A program made the position numbers and the translations under genes. From assembly GCA_033032175.1 (NCBI GenBank), contig CM065309.1, forward strand, positions 62,001 through 126,000: 64,000 bases of DNA, given 5' to 3'. The notes beneath the pieces are model-generated. The model saw nothing but the letters and a program-made list of their open reading frames with translations, had not been told where the DNA came from and did no database searches. Shown in pieces: positions 1 through 12,219 of the stretch (the stretch's first letter is position 1; each line of letters begins with the position of its first letter). This stretch comes from Saturnia japonica (Eukaryota; Arthropoda; Insecta; Lepidoptera; Saturniidae).

Positions 1-417
1 GAGAAATCTAATATTATCCGGATTTTTCTTTAGTGTTCGAAATTAGTGCAGATCCTAAAACTATAATTTATTTACATACCAAAACGGAATATTATTATTA
101 GCTAGTTCAAAGTACTTATAAGAATACCCTTGAAATCGTCAACCAATAAAAATTGATATTCATGATTTTGAGTACCTATACACGTCTTATATAATTAAAG
201 ATTCATGATATATATTAGAAATTTTATTAATTTTTGCTTCACATTATGGTAAAGATTTTTTAAATTATAAAATATGTCAAAATTATTTGTGTTAGCATGA
301 AATTTTTATTCCTGTAATGAAAATCGCAAAACAGATTACATCTAAAAAAGCATGTATGCAGTTCACTTGAGGTAGAAGTAAAACTTACAGAAAATCTCCT
401 GTAAAATATCTTCTTTT
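1..417. other. AT-rich, nothing recognised
   Basis: No open frame, repeat match or RNA feature seen. Confidence 0.5.
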
Positions 418-525
418 TTTTAATCTAGTAAATCAGGGGACTCGAACTGTCGACCACTCTTACTGAAAATACAACAGTGCGTACAAGTCTGGTCGCCATA
501 CCGCTAGGCCAATTCGACGATTATC
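418..525 (-). repeat. tRNA-derived SINE head
   Basis: On the minus strand there is an A-box-like TTGGCCTAGCGGTATGGCGA and a B-box-like CAGTTCGAGTCCCCTG, spaced as in tRNA-derived SINEs. There is no sign of a functional tRNA fold end to end. Confidence 0.5.
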
Positions 526-779
526 GACTATCGGGTCGTGAAAATCAGGACTTGCATTAACCGTGTATAATGTATTCTGTTTCATTATCTCGCAAGCTAA
601 ATCCTACTGATGTACGCGTGTCTCTTTTTAGTGTCGCTTTTTCGATATTTTATCGCGTTAAAATCACAGCGGTATTTAAGAAGTTGACACATAAAAAAGG
701 TGGTCCTCCATACATATCTGTATATTAACTAAATATGAACAGAAAACTTACTGTTACAACCAAGTGTTTGTATTTTCAG

Positions 780-935
780 AGCACTCTAGTAAGTTACAGT
801 ACTTTTCAAAGCGACTGGACCGAATCTCATAAGAAAATACAAAAGGAAATAGCACTACTTGGATTGACGACTAAAAAAAAAATGGTATTTAGAGCTGGAC
901 CGTTTAATGAGATGTCACTATCAACATTTGTGTCT
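780..935 (+). CDS. Isolated odorant-receptor-like exon (7tm_6, partial)
   Basis: An open stretch between acceptor gtattttcag (ending 779) and donor GTATGT (936) is 156 nt, phase 0 at both ends. The peptide contains YSTFQSDWTESHKK and KKKMVFRAGPFNEMSLSTFV. This resembles the intracellular-loop-3 and TM7 approach of lepidopteran odorant receptors: a W after a short spacer, then AGPF...LS.TF.V. I found no upstream exons in 1-779 and no final exon downstream, so it may be the end of a gene lying off the left edge, or a relic. Family assignment is by recalled pattern. Confidence 0.45.
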
Positions 936-1104
936 GTATGTAGATTTTTTTCAGTATTTTTAATTTTTTATTTATTTTAGTTCCTACCTAACTACTTACA
1001 AGGTACCGTCTCCCAATAATCCTTTAGCTTTCAAGAGTGAGCGAATTCAGAACAATAACGATAAATCAAGCAGTTTAATATTATAGTAATATTAACCGAC
1101 TTAA

Positions 1105-1330
1105 AAAAAAAATAGGTCACTCAATTCGAATGTTTTTAATGGTTGTTCAGCCATAACTTCTTCGTTTATGAACCGATTTGAATGATTCTTCTTTTGTTGG
1201 ATAGAGGAGGGGTTACGTCAAGAGTGGTTCCATTTTAATTTCATTGGCATTGGACCTTCAATTCAGTCACACCAGGGAACTCTTCAAAATTATTGATTTT
1301 GAGATATGTACCAACTAGTCTAGTCTACAA
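1105..1330 (+). repeat. Dispersed repeat, 'GGTTGTTCAGCCATAACTTC' family
   Basis: Recognisable by 'ttcagccataacttcttcg', 'gaaccgatttgaatgattc' and 'gtggttccattttaatttca'. Other copies in this window: 30560-30775 (-), 40795-41000 (-) and 48425-48660 (+). Non-coding; likely a non-autonomous or LINE-tail element. Confidence 0.65.
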
Positions 1331-1379
1331 TGTACAGTCGTCGATGTCATTGCAGCTTGAATACTGGCTAGACCCGAAA

Positions 1380-2270
1380 TTGAGAGTTTTTGGCGAGATC
1401 TTGAAGTGACATGTTGTGGTTATTATTTTTAATTCAATTACTTAGGTTTTTGACCCTATATTATGTAATATTGGTGGTGTTTTGCGTTACACAGTGTGTG
1501 TACCGGCCACCGGCTAAACCTACCGATGTCCGGATGGGTAAAATATTCCCAGATCAGACGCCTGGGGTTTTGAGTGCACTGTTTATGCGTGGTTGCGGAT
1601 TCACCTACCCCAGCAAAAATGTAGCAGTAAAGCCCACTCACCTGGAGGTTTTCAGCGCTGCACCGAGTCGGTAGTCACGTAGCTGGCCAGCGAATCTCTT
1701 CCACTCGCAACCCACACCCGAAAACGTTTATCCCGACGCTTCTCTAGTACATATATAATTTTTTTACACTGTGTTTTATCGCACAATTAACCTTAATAAT
1801 AATTAAAGGCACAGTTTCTTATTATAACACCACGAACAAAAATGGCGGCAGCGGTGAACTCGACTACACGACGATTAGTAGTGGCTTCAAAAACAGCGGC
1901 GCGCGCCACCGGGGTTCTCACGCGCACGCATACTGATGACTGACACAACTGGATGCGCGTCATTTGAGCGAGCTCATAGCCAACCTCTACCAGGATAGGA
2001 AACCCTAACAACCACGCACTATTTGGCCTAAACAGTGTGTATTAAAAACCCCGTCGGATCCGTGCAGGTGTTATCGAGATAATATTCTGTTTATGTTATT
2101 TATCTCAGATTATAAGTAAAAAAATATATCCCTAATAAAATGTAAAAAAAAATAAGTTAAATGAGGAAACTAACATAAGTATAAACTGAAAGGATGCATT
2201 CTGGGATCCCACAAAAACTCCCTAGAAAGTTCTAACAAGGGAGCTACCATCTTGTTAGGATACTGAAATC
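1380..2270 (+). repeat. GAGTTTTTGG / CAAAAACTCCC repeat, apparently split by an insert
   Basis: The left part (1380-1490) and right part (2185-2300) match the ends of the element seen nearly intact at 8620-8900 and 49705-49945. It opens with 'gagagtttttgg' and closes with 'acaaaaactccc', an imperfect inverted pair. About 0.7 kb between the two parts is absent from the other copies, so something inserted. That insert includes a GC-rich patch at 1840-1930 of unknown origin. Confidence 0.5.
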
Positions 2271-3055
2271 GTCATAAGACGGGACACTGTATTCACTTGA
2301 TAATGGTAGTAACTGTCTTCATTAAAGAGGGCTAGTTGCCAAGTTAGGAAGAAAATGAAGAAGACCCGAAACGTGTCAAACCAAAAGAGAGTTACTGTGA
2401 GGGGTTAATTACTTTTATAGTTTTACATTAATTATAACATCACGTCTTCTTATTTCAGATATTGCGTGCAAGCTATAGTTTCTACACTTTGCTTAATGGA
2501 ACGACTTAGTTTGCAACTCTGACTTAAAATTAATTTTATGGTACTACATTAAAAATAGCATGCGTTTTATGACTTGCATAATTATAATTTTTACCTGCTG
2601 TATAGAAACAAGGGTTTTAATGATATTAATATTATACAAAGTACCTAACGTTTTTACTGGGATCTTATTGGTTTTTTGTTTTTATTCTTTGGGTAAATAT
2701 TGGTGGCATTTTGCGTAATGTACTTTGGATATTGTATTAGTGAACAATCACAAATTGATTAAATTTTAACCATTAGCTTAATTATTTAAGGGGGGGGGGG
2801 GCAGAGTGGGCACTATAACACAAAGCACCACGCCCACGTCCGGACAAAAATTGTGGTCAGTTTACACTCGTAACAAATCGTGATATACTCACTCATCCAT
2901 TTGAACACTTAAAAAATCATTTTGCAGTTAAAGCTTTATTCACTTTAACAACCACTTACTTATAAGTAATAACTCATACTGTATGAGTTTGAGTCATATA
3001 CACAAACTAAGGACTAATGTGTTATACATAAATGCAGTTGTAGACATTTTTTGAG
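2270..3055. other. Intergenic, partial repeat at 2655-2760, G10 run
   Basis: 2655-2760 repeats the 'ttggtggcattttgcgtaat' core of the GAGTTTTTGG family. A run of ten G is at 2791-2800. Nothing else recognised. Confidence 0.45.
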
Positions 3056-3335
3056 TTTTACTGTCGAAAGGGTACTTAGGGTGAATCATTTCGTGAATGA
3101 CGGTGATGTCTGGAAGTGATTGATACCTCTCTGTACATCTACCAAATATGATATAAACTGTAAACAATGCAAATATTGTAAAAAAAACATTCTAATAAAT
3201 ATGATGATAGATACGATCGAGTTTCTTGGCGGTTCTTTTCGATGCCTGTGATGTTTTTTCCGAACCGACATTCACTGGTGCCTTCTTAGAGCCTAAATTT
3301 AATAAAATATTTTTTATTTTTCATTGACATCCTTT
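3055..3335 (+). repeat. LINE 3' end fragment
   Basis: Matches the last coding bases and 3' UTR of the LINE at 44.4-47.4 kb: 'gtgatgtctggaagtgatt', 'cgatcgagtttctt', 'ccttcttagagcctaaattt' and a terminal AATAAA. Truncated at the 5' side, as expected from incomplete reverse transcription. Confidence 0.7.
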
Positions 3336-3339
3336 AATA

Positions 3340-5040
3340 CTTTAGGAAAGAGAATGAAGAATTTTCAATTTTATTAGAATGTTCGACGCCCAACAATAGT
3401 ACGATTTCATGTACCGATGATAAACTACGATCCAGTGACATAAGAAATATTTTTTGTAAGTATGACTGTATGGTAAGGTTGATTGTGAACGCTATAACTC
3501 GACGTCTTGACCGCTTGCTATGTGTAGTGCAGTGAACGCGGAATGCAGATGTTGCAGTACTCTGGACTGCTCACTGTTTCACTCTACTTCCACTGCGTCA
3601 AAGTAAATATCTGAACTATTGTAAATACACATCGATAAGTTTTTTACAGTCCTAACTGGCGTTAGATGAGAGGTGTAAAACCAGTTGCGTAAAAGCTAAT
3701 ATTATTATTATATTTCTTTTCAAAACCTTCTACTTAAGTGTGTACCTTTCATAAAATGTCATTACTAGCAATAAGGTTTGTCAAGTGCAGATGGTTTGTA
3801 AAGATCTTTTCTTCGATTCAGTTAATCAAATACAGATTTGTATAACATCAACTCAGACTTAAGTTAAATTTGAACGAAATATGCTTATCATTAATTTTGT
3901 AGTTTCTCGACAGTCATGAGTACTCCGTACGTTACGGAATACAGAGCTATAGTAAAGGTATTAACATATAAATTGTTTTGAAACCGGCGACTACAGCCCG
4001 TTAAATTATTTCACGAACTTCCCAAATTTACATAGTAATTGGTAAAACTCAAGATTTGTTTGTTGAACTGCTGATTGTTATACGTTGGACAAATATCGTA
4101 TCAACGAGTTAAGTCGCCTTATCTGTTAGTCCGATCACCAGTTTACACGGTTCTAACAGATATATTGATCTATAAATATATTATTGAAACTACCTCTTTT
4201 AGCAAATCAGCAAATTCATTCTATGTTAAAAATCCGCCATCAATACTCCCAAATATTTCCCGTCGGCGGTTTACCTTACAGATGCATTAAATCTCTTAAA
4301 TAAATAATTAACCAAAAAACGACTTAACTAATTTAACTAAATAAATACTCAATCTTAGAAATTTTCTTTTTCAGAACATAGGTAGGATCATGGGATCTAG
4401 CTCTATGTCCGCCAAATTAGAAAAAAAAAAAGATTGATTTGCAAATATAATTGACAAACATGAATTTGTTAATTTATATTCACCAGCACTAAACAGCCCA
4501 TATACAAAATTCCAAATTACACATTTAAACTCACTTACTCCCTGAAGGGCTATCACAGTTACGAAAGTAACTTTCACAGATCTAAAATGTATTAGATGCT
4601 CCACGGGGCAGGCTAAATCGATTTTACTCTACGTGAGTGTAAATCTAGAATTTTACGCCGCAACTAGTTCTAAAATCAACGTTTGGAAGTCACAAGCGTT
4701 CCGAGTCTTAAAATATTTGAGGCGAATCATAATTTTTCTTACTATGTAATAATATATGTAGGTAGTTTTAAGTAAGTTCCTAATTTTACTGTAAGTAGTT
4801 TTAAATTGTCACTTTTGTCTCTTATACGATAGACGCCATTCCGTACAGTTGAGTTTTATTACGCTCCCCAAAAAAAACTATCAGTTGAGACATTCATATC
4901 AAGTAGTGGTTGCCTTTTTGTATTCAAACTCAGCGAAATAACACCGGCCTAGAATGAGCTAGCCGCAATTGACTCTAACACGCGACAGACCAAAGTGACT
5001 GATTATATTCTACCCATAGTAAATCTGCTTACCTATTATG
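3340..5040. other. Intergenic, nothing recognised
   Basis: AT-rich with only short open frames that do not resemble known proteins. No repeat family matched inside the window. Confidence 0.45.
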
Positions 5041-5044
5041 TGAT

Positions 5045-5290
5045 TTAATTGGGATTCCACTATCCATCCATTTCATCCTCTGCTAAGGTCTATGCTTCTC
5101 CCAAAAACCGCCACGTTAACCCATTCTCTTCTGCTTCCATTCAGCATCTTTTGGCTACCTTCACCAAGTCGTTAATCCACCTTGTGACGAGTCTGCCCAT
5201 ACTGTATCTTTCGGTGAATGATCGCCACTCGACAACTCAGTGGACCTATCGGTCGTCAGTACTACGAGCAATGTGCCCCGCTCAATTTAG
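5045..5290 (-). pseudogene. RTE-like LINE ORF tail, decayed
   Basis: Read on the minus strand, it retains the wording of LINE tails of the 'W..A.......W..LGEAY' type: VAKRCWMEA-like, then WRFLGEA-like residues, with stops and shifts. Plus-strand cues are 'caatgtgccccgctcaattt' and 'gatcgccactcgac'. It lies head-to-tail against an opposite-strand LINE fragment. Confidence 0.5.
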
Positions 5291-5885
5291 TCTAGCAATT
5301 CTAAAGGCCAGTGATACCCGAAATATGAGACCCCGCGAATCACTAAAAAACAAGTTCCAGGAATTAAGTATTTTGACTTTGCCGTCCCAATACATCTTTG
5401 ATAACTTAATGTATGTTCGTAAAAACTTAGACAAGCTGAATTTTGTAAAAGATCAGCACAATGTTAATACTAGAAATAGAGATAAATTTGTCGTACCGTG
5501 TTTTAGACTTAGGCTTAAAGTAATACTGTTAGTTTCTATAACAAGATCCCGAAGCACAATACTGATTTGCCGGACAACAAGTTCAAGGACCATCTCAAGC
5601 GGGCTTTACTGTCAAAAGGTTATTATAGGGTGGATCATTATGTGAATGATAGTGATGTCTGGAAGTGACTTCCTCTCTGTGCATCCACTAAATTATTGTT
5701 ATTGTACTTATATTAACATTTGTACAGTTGACAAAAAAAAGATAAACCCGATCGAGTTTCTTACCGGTTCTTCTCGATGTCTAGGATATTTTCCGAACGG
5801 CAGTAGTGTTTTGACGTTCATAAGTGCCTTCTTAGGGCCTAAATTCAATAAAGATTTTAATGATTTTGATATTTTGATTTTGAGT
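5290..5885 (+). pseudogene. LINE 3' fragment: end of ORF2 plus 3' UTR
   Basis: The translated part includes RESLKNKFQELSILTLPSQY, nearly the same as CESLKNKF and LTLPSQYILDKLMYIRKNL in the LINE at 46.9 kb, then degrades. The UTR carries 'cgatcgagtttcttaccg', 'cagtagtgttttgacgttca' and 'gggcctaaattcaataaaga'. A 5'-truncated dead copy. Confidence 0.75.
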
Positions 5886-6109
5886 GTTTGTTGCCAGTGA
5901 TGATATATGTTACTGAGACATGGTCGCTCATAAGTTCAAAGTCACTCAAAGCGCTATGGAATTTCTCTGTGTAATCCTATCAGATATGGCGACAACCGCA
6001 AAAGAACCAGGTTATGGGACCGTGAACCCTACATAGCTTTAACAATTGCTAGACCTACATAGTTAAAATTTTTTAGGAATAATTTAGGCCGAGAATCGTG
6101 GTCCTTCCA

Positions 6110-6330
6110 TTTTATTTTTTATGCCGAAGGGCACAAACAGGCAGATGGCCTTCCTAATGGTAAGTGGTTATCGTCACCTATAGACAACGGCAACGCCGGG
6201 CATTACAACCATCTTTTTTACTTTGGATACCTTATTGCATTTCCTTTTTGAAGCGGCCAATGCCATAGCCCGGGGGGAAAATCGTGCTGGGTAACCCATT
6301 GTATAATACTAGTGTACGTGGTATGAAGGT
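6110..6330 (+). repeat. Dispersed 'GATGGTAAGCGGTTACCGT' family
   Basis: Shares 'aatggtaagtggttatcgtc', 'cctatagac' and a terminal segment with copies at 8380-8590 and 10080-10360; a reverse copy lies at 12220-12335. Short, non-coding and lepidopteran in character. Confidence 0.6.
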
Positions 6331-6334
6331 TCTA

Positions 6335-6940
6335 AAGAAACTAAAAAATATTAAATTAAAAACTCTTATCTACTAATATGCAACATCAATAAAGGACGAT
6401 TCATTATAATGATGACTGAAAATTATTTTTCAGTTATTTTGCTGTAAATAATGTTCTGACGTTATCATAAGACTTAGACCACAAGCAAAATTTTATGTGT
6501 TTAAAGATAGACACCCGAATTCAATCAAGGAGTTGGGAATTTTGTAATTTCCTAGATCTTATACAGATTGGCTTAGTTTGGGGTTAGCTGCCAAGTAGGT
6601 AGATTTGGGTAGCACATAGTTTTGAGATTGCTTACTCAAACGACCTCGCTCAAACTTAATTATTGCACCGAATTTAATTATATAACTTAATATATAACAA
6701 CACTTAAGTATCGTTTTGACAAAATATACTAGTCCTAAACCATACTAGAGGTAAAGAACAACCTGCAAAAAATATTTAAGTAAGCAACTTTTATTCGAAA
6801 TTGTTTTATTTTTTCAACAATAAGGAGACTTCATAAGAGAGAGCCTTCGAAAATATTACGTAACATACTTGCGCATAATATTATGACTCTTCAGTTTTTA
6901 AATATACGAACTCATACATTCGCATCATCGCTTCATTTTG
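6335..6940. other. Intergenic, nothing recognised
   Basis: AT-rich; no coding or repeat signal identified. Confidence 0.45.
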
Positions 6941-6944
6941 ATGA

Positions 6945-7195
6945 ATGATGGATCAGTGGTAGCGTGTACAGCCTCGACGTCGATCGAAGGTTTGAATCCC
7001 TGCAATGAACCTGAGCTTTTGGTGCAGGAAAACATCGTTATGAAACCATAGCATGGTGGTAGGGTATTTTCTATTGCCCCGCTGGCTAGCTTTCACCCTC
7101 AAGTTGAAAATCCATCGCCATACACCTCTAGAAACGTTCCGGCAGCTGTGCTTGTGAGCCAGTTTCCCCTAGGCATAACGAGTCACCATATTGAG
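6945..7195 (+). repeat. tRNA-derived SINE, family 1
   Basis: The head has A-box 'ggatcagtggtagcgtgtac' and B-box 'ggtttgaatccctgcaatga', followed by a conserved body ('catagcatggtggtag', 'ccggcagctgtgcttg'). The same family is at 16225-16475, 28600-28860 (rearranged), 49115-49200, 54310-54530 (-) and 57000-57226 (-). Confidence 0.75.
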
Positions 7196-7199
7196 TCAC

Positions 7200-7600
7200 A
7201 TCGTCATTAACATCAGATGAAATTATGGGCACTACGCTAAACCTTTAACCGCTAGAAAAAATTACAAAACCAAATCTGATGGTTACGGAGACTGAGAGAT
7301 TATTAAAGTTGATTTTGTGGTGACGTTTGCACGTAATACAGTTCTATGCATCAAGAATGGCAGGCTTTTGATTATGAAACAAAAGATAGAAAAATGACAA
7401 AAAAGTAATTATAAGAATTTTGAAGACCCCCCCTGGCTTCTCGACTTAGGTCAAGCAACTTTATAACTTACCCATTAGCTATTAAAGGCCAGTAAAAGGG
7501 CAATGGAGAAGGCCACGTTCAGAGTTTACGTTTTTGATCGATTCAGTAATGAGTATAACTCATCAAAAACCAAAGTCACCGACTTCGACTTAAAAGTTAC
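7200..7600. other. Intergenic, nothing recognised
   Basis: No coding signal. A C8 run (accccccc) near 7428. Confidence 0.4.
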
Positions 7601-7830
7601 TAGGCTTAAGTGGCAATGGACAGCACGTAGCTGGTAGAACGGATGACCGATGCGGCTGGAGAGTTCTTGAGGAGCGACCTCGTATCGGAAGATGAAAAGT
7701 GGGCAGATCTGCCAAAATCTGGACCTATGAACTGGTAAAGGTTACGGGAAGCCGCTTAACATCGCGGGACCGGTCGTTGTAGCGATCTTTAGGGAAGGTC
7801 TATGTCCAGGATCTGCTGAAATTACATTCT
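7600..7830 (+). pseudogene. RTE-like LINE ORF tail, decayed
   Basis: In broken frames it retains the tail wording of RTE-type LINEs: 'agatctgccaaaatctggac', then 'cgatctttagggaaggtcta', which reads RSL.RSLGKVYVQDL across a stop. Several stops; a dead fragment. Confidence 0.5.
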
Positions 7831-8379
7831 TGTTTTATCTTCCAATAACATAGTTTAAAGAACTATACATTTAGTTTTTTTACATAATTATAACTGTCGT
7901 AAAAAATTACCAAGCCTTTTCAAACCAATCTTAGCGCTCGAATAAATTACTGTCGTCCAATATTAGGAAAGAAAATTAAATCTAGGAATAGTGTTATTCT
8001 AATAACAAATAACTTATTAAATTACGATCTACACCCTTTGTAACATGGCGGCAAATTAAATTTCTGGCTTGAGTACCTACTGGCCGCTGACAGCTGACGA
8101 AGGTGCGCGCCATTTTTTCAGGGTCCCATCGGCTCGTGAGATGATCCATCAATCGAATCCATAACTGGGTTTACAGGTAAAGGAAATTATTAAAATTAAA
8201 GGTAACGGTCGTATGTTGCCGATGGACTGATTTTTGTACAAAATTTGGTTTATTTGTTAACAGTCTTCAAAAAAGGAATGAGAACCTTGTATTTTCTTAG
8301 TTTGTACGCTTGTATGTTCGAGATTAATTTAGAAATAACAAGCATAGACGTAGTGAGAGGGGCAATGTCAATATAATTT

Positions 8380-8590
8380 TTTAGATGTACATATAGATTT
8401 TTTTATCCAATTTTGGTGGCAAACAGTCACACGGCCTACGTGATGGTAAGCGGCTACCGTCGCCGAGGCTTGTAATACCATACGTGAACCATGAACTCAG
8501 CACTAGGTTATTTGGCTGCGATTTTCTGTAGGACGGAGGTATTCCAGCAGTCGAGCAGTCCAAGTAAAGAGAAGTCTCCAAAGAAAATAT
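8380..8590 (+). repeat. Dispersed 'GATGGTAAGCGG' family copy
   Basis: Contains 'gatggtaagcggctaccgtc', 'cttgtaataccatacgtgaa' and 'ttccagcagtcgagcagtc', as at 10100-10330. Confidence 0.6.
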
Positions 8591-8614
8591 CTTTGTAATA
8601 TAAACATGAATGTA

Positions 8615-8905
8615 GGAGACTTGAGAGTTTTTGGTGGGATAAGTCTGTCACATGTAGTGGTTTTTGTTTTTTATTCATAAAATTGTATTGTTAACTCTAT
8701 ATTGTGTAATATAAGTGGCATTATGCATAATAAAACCTGATTATTGTGCACGAGTAAAATGGATTGGAAATAATAAGATGGACCTTGAATTCTGAGATGT
8801 CACAAAAACTCCCAGGAAAGTTCTAACGAGGGAACTACAATTTTGTTATAATACTAAAATCCTCACAGAACGCTTTATACTGACACGCTTGGTAATGGCA
8901 GTAAT
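8615..8905 (+). repeat. GAGTTTTTGG / CAAAAACTCCC repeat
   Basis: Opens with 'gagagtttttggtggg', passes through 'ctctatattgtgtaatataa' and 'gtcacaaaaactccc', and ends with 'ttgttataatac'. Same family as 49705-49945 and 62895-63065. Confidence 0.6.
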
Positions 8906-9605
8906 GGTTTTCGATAAAGAGGACTAGTTCCCAAAATACAGAAACAAGAAAAAAATTAAATTTTTGCATTTTGTAGAAAACAAAACCTATACAACGACGG
9001 AACTCGGAATATTATTTCGTTTATTCTGATTTATCACTAAAACATTCCTTGAATGCCGTACGGTCACCTGACTGTGGTCTGCCGACAGGGGTTACCGTTA
9101 CAAGGGTCGCATACACGTGGAATTCCTAATGACAAAAACATTTTTACGTAAACTACGGAAGTATATTAGGGAACTTTTTATTAAGTTTATATTGTGGCAT
9201 TTCCTATATAGGTAATATACCTATAATAAGTTACATTGTTTTATAGAGTCTAGTAATAAACTTTGAGTAAAATTATGATTAAATACGAAATTACGGATAT
9301 ATAAAATTATCATCAGACCCACCTTTATCAAAGGCTGTAAGGCATGGACCCTAACAAAAATAAAAAATCAGCGGTTGCCTAGAGGAAAGTGTTCTAAAAA
9401 TTTTGGGACCTGTCCAGAAAGACGATGGCACTTGAAGGATCCTATAGAATATATTATATATTCCTTATTGCACAAAAAAGTACAAATGGAGGACTTAATG
9501 TAAACAACATTCTCTACCAGTCTTCCAGGGGAGCAAGAGAATGATAGAGCTATATGCAAGGTGAGCATAATATTTAGTAAAAAAAGAAGACGATTTTCAA
9601 TTGCT
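8905..9605. other. Intergenic, nothing recognised
   Basis: AT-rich with a short GC-richer patch near 9055-9120; no family identified. Confidence 0.4.
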
Positions 9606-9880
9606 CCAAGTAAAACCTACGATTTGGCTAGTTGGATATTGATAGGAAGCGAATTCCACAGTCGTGCTGCTGTTACGGCGAAGGATTGTTTGCGGAAATT
9701 AGTATGATGACTTGGTATAACGAGAATTAAAGAATCGGAAAATCTTAGCTGTCTATTTTGCGTATCCTCGTGAGATTGAGATAGTATTTTTAAAATATTT
9801 ACGGGATTTGGGATTATTAAGTAGGTACAGAGAAAAGAAGACAAAGAAGAAAAATGTTGATATTGAGGAGGTGGAATCAT
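9605..9880 (-). pseudogene. LINE ORF2 C-terminal fragment
   Basis: The minus-strand frame ends SFAVTAARLWNSLPINIQLA, the usual close of jockey/CR1-type reverse transcriptases ('...A.rLWNsLP...'). Preceding residues (RFSDSLILVIPSHHTNFRKQ) fit the same tail. No reverse-transcriptase core remains. Confidence 0.65.
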
Positions 9881-9884
9881 CTGA

Positions 9885-10078
9885 AAAACTGAATCACATA
9901 GACTTCGCTGGCTCGGCTACCTACAGACAATGACGGAGGATCGAACAGTAAAAAGAGCAGACTTGGGAAGGTTAACTGGTCGTCGTTCATAGGCCGGCCC
10001 AGGTATCGCTGGCGTAACATAGTAGACGCGAATTTGTGTAAGTTTCAAACTAAAAATTGGCCAAATACTGCTCAATGT
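9885..10078 (+). pseudogene. LINE ORF tail fragment, decayed
   Basis: Reads LRWLGYLQTMTEDRTVKRAD then LGRLTGRRS, a stop, and RPRYRWRN in a shifted frame. This is the 'LRWlGHv.RM.dDR.vKr...GrrpvGRPryRW.D' tail common in insect LINEs. Opposite in strand to the neighbouring fragment. Confidence 0.6.
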
Positions 10079-10079
10079 T

Positions 10080-10360
10080 TATTTTGCAAGTTAATTGGCA
10101 GACAAGCATACAGCTCGCCTGATGGTAAGCGGTTACCGTAACTTATAGACGCTTGTAATACCAAAGGTATCACTAGCGGGTTGCCGACCTTAAAATTCCC
10201 TCCTCCAAAGTGCTCTGGAACACAACACAACACAAGCCAAATTGGCTGGGATCTTTCGTATTGTGGATGTTACAGATGTCGGTATTCCACCAGTCGGACT
10301 TCCACAATTAGAGAGATGTCCAAAATGATTTCTCTGTGCCTTACCTCTCTCTCTTACTGA
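10080..10360 (+). repeat. Dispersed 'GATGGTAAGCGG' family copy
   Basis: Contains 'gcctgatggtaagcggttac', 'gcttgtaataccaaaggtat' and 'tattccaccagtcggacttc'. The longest copy of the family in this window. Confidence 0.6.
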
Positions 10361-10764
10361 CAATTACCGACAACTTCAAGGTAAAATTTATCCGTCGGCA
10401 CATAGGCTTTATTAACATCTAAAAATAACGTAGTTACCGTTAAATGATTATTCAGTTGTGTTTTGTAAGGTGTTCGGTTTTATTCGGCTACCTTCAACTT
10501 CGTCGGTGAAAGCTATATAAATGCAGACGATTTTTGCCGCAAAGTGCAAGTTCGGAGAAATCTGACAAGTTCGGTGAAGCTGTAAAAGCCGCAGCGGCTT
10601 CAGGGCCTCTAAAGATAACAGAATAGTCAGTTCTAAAAAAAAAAACCGTAAAGTCATTCTCGCCTAAATCATTGGACCGTTCACATCGCTACGAATATTC
10701 CTCATTATTAACCCAATCAAGGACAACGAAGAGGACGCCGTCCATAATGGAATTACCCTAAATA

Positions 10765-11095
10765 GTAGAGGTGGGCGAGTATGAATGATTTACTTAATTG
10801 AGATATTCAATAATAAATGTTTAGTCAAAATCGAGCCCTTTTGAGATATGTACATAATAAAAATGAAGGGTGGTAAGATAAACAAAAAAAGCAGCGCAGT
10901 CGTAAACAAAGTTCTTTAAAAGAACATATTATATTGATATATGTATTACCAATTAGCTAAAAAAGATAAGGTTGTTCAGTCGTAATAATTACTAATTCTA
11001 TCAAATTAGTTTATATCTCGATATAAGGTATCTCGATACCTTCATAATCGAATGATTACGTTAGTATATCTCATAATCGCTCACCGCTACTAAAT
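10765..11095. repeat. MITE, GGGCGATTATGA ends
   Basis: The left end 'ggtgggcgagtatgaatgat' and right end 'ctcataatcgctcacc' are imperfect inverted repeats. The interior (10945-11030) recurs in reverse at 27060-27150. Related ends bound the elements at 53183-53290 and 55865-55973. Confidence 0.55.
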
Positions 11096-11554
11096 AGTAA
11101 TTAAAATTATGAATCACCGATTGAATCAAGAAACTGAACGAAAATTAATTTATCAAAAAAAAAGCAACAAATCACCCTCGATTGGCTATTCGGGTAGATC
11201 GCGAACGATGTAATATACCCACCCGAACCATTTCCGTAATAAAAAACCTGTTCACACGAGATTGAATAATTGCTGTCTGATAATTGATTAAAAGCCATTA
11301 AGCCGTTGAAAGGTATACTGCTTTCATTTATTTAAATCCGTTTAAAAAGCTCATCCACGCTTTTCAATATACTTACCTACTATAATTGAATAAAGATAAA
11401 AGTTTGCAACAAAAAATAAAAAATATATAGTAGTATATTTGCAAAAAATGTATTGTATTTAAATATCGTATTTTTAAAACAATACTGTCCTGGCCAAATA
11501 TTATCACAGAACAATCGTCTGATTGCTCAAGCGAGAATGTCTTTTCAAGCTTTT

Positions 11555-11890
11555 TTGTTCTGACTGACTACACTGTTAGCCATAAGGGCCCTGAACCCTC
11601 AGACGGCTTTACAGCTTCACCGTAACTTGGGGGCGAGCGCTTAAGGCACTCAACTGCGAAAGTATAGACAATTTGCTCAAGGGTGCCAAAGCGGCTGGAC
11701 CTCGGTTTGGGCAGTTGCCGCGATTGCAATTAAGTCGCGTTCTGCCTAATTCCCTACACTTACAATTCGAGCTAACATATACATATATATATGTTCCCTA
11801 CCTCCTGGGAGGAAGTATTTAGTGATCTGAAAGTATTTCTACACTAACTAGCGTAAAAAACGGTCCCATAGAGAACCTATCTAACTGTGT
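11555..11890 (+). repeat. Dispersed repeat, 'GGGGGCGAGCGCTTAAGGC' family
   Basis: Shares 'ttgggggcgagcgcttaagg', 'agggtgccaaagcggctgga', 'ctacctcctgggaggaa' and 'ctacactaactagcgtaaaa' with copies at 32560-32850 (-), 41250-41445 (+) and a 3' part at 36030-36215. A fragment of its left end lies at 24440-24493. Confidence 0.65.
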
Positions 11891-12219
11891 GTCTATTCAA
11901 GCATGTCGTTATCCACTTATATAATGCGTGCGGTTATAGAGCACATCTTTTGCTATCACGCCCAGTCAATAGTGCCGGTCAATAGTACGAACAGTAGGTC
12001 ATTAGTACAGATTGTGTGATTGAAATTCCTAGGAAACGTTCGGTATGATGCCAGCGGCTACTTTCCACCATTGCACCACTCGCATAAGGCAGGCAGTTCA
12101 TCCTTACACTTTGGACCCTATGGTCAGGAACAGTCCGGTTTCTGAAGAGTTTCATTCCGCGCTTACTTCAGATGTGGTTATCCATTATACTACAATATCT
12201 TCAAGAGGTGAGTGAACAA

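Noticed and set aside
5049..5645. 198-codon open frame
   Set aside because: It runs through two LINE fragments in opposite orientation; only the second half has a meaningful (LINE) peptide.
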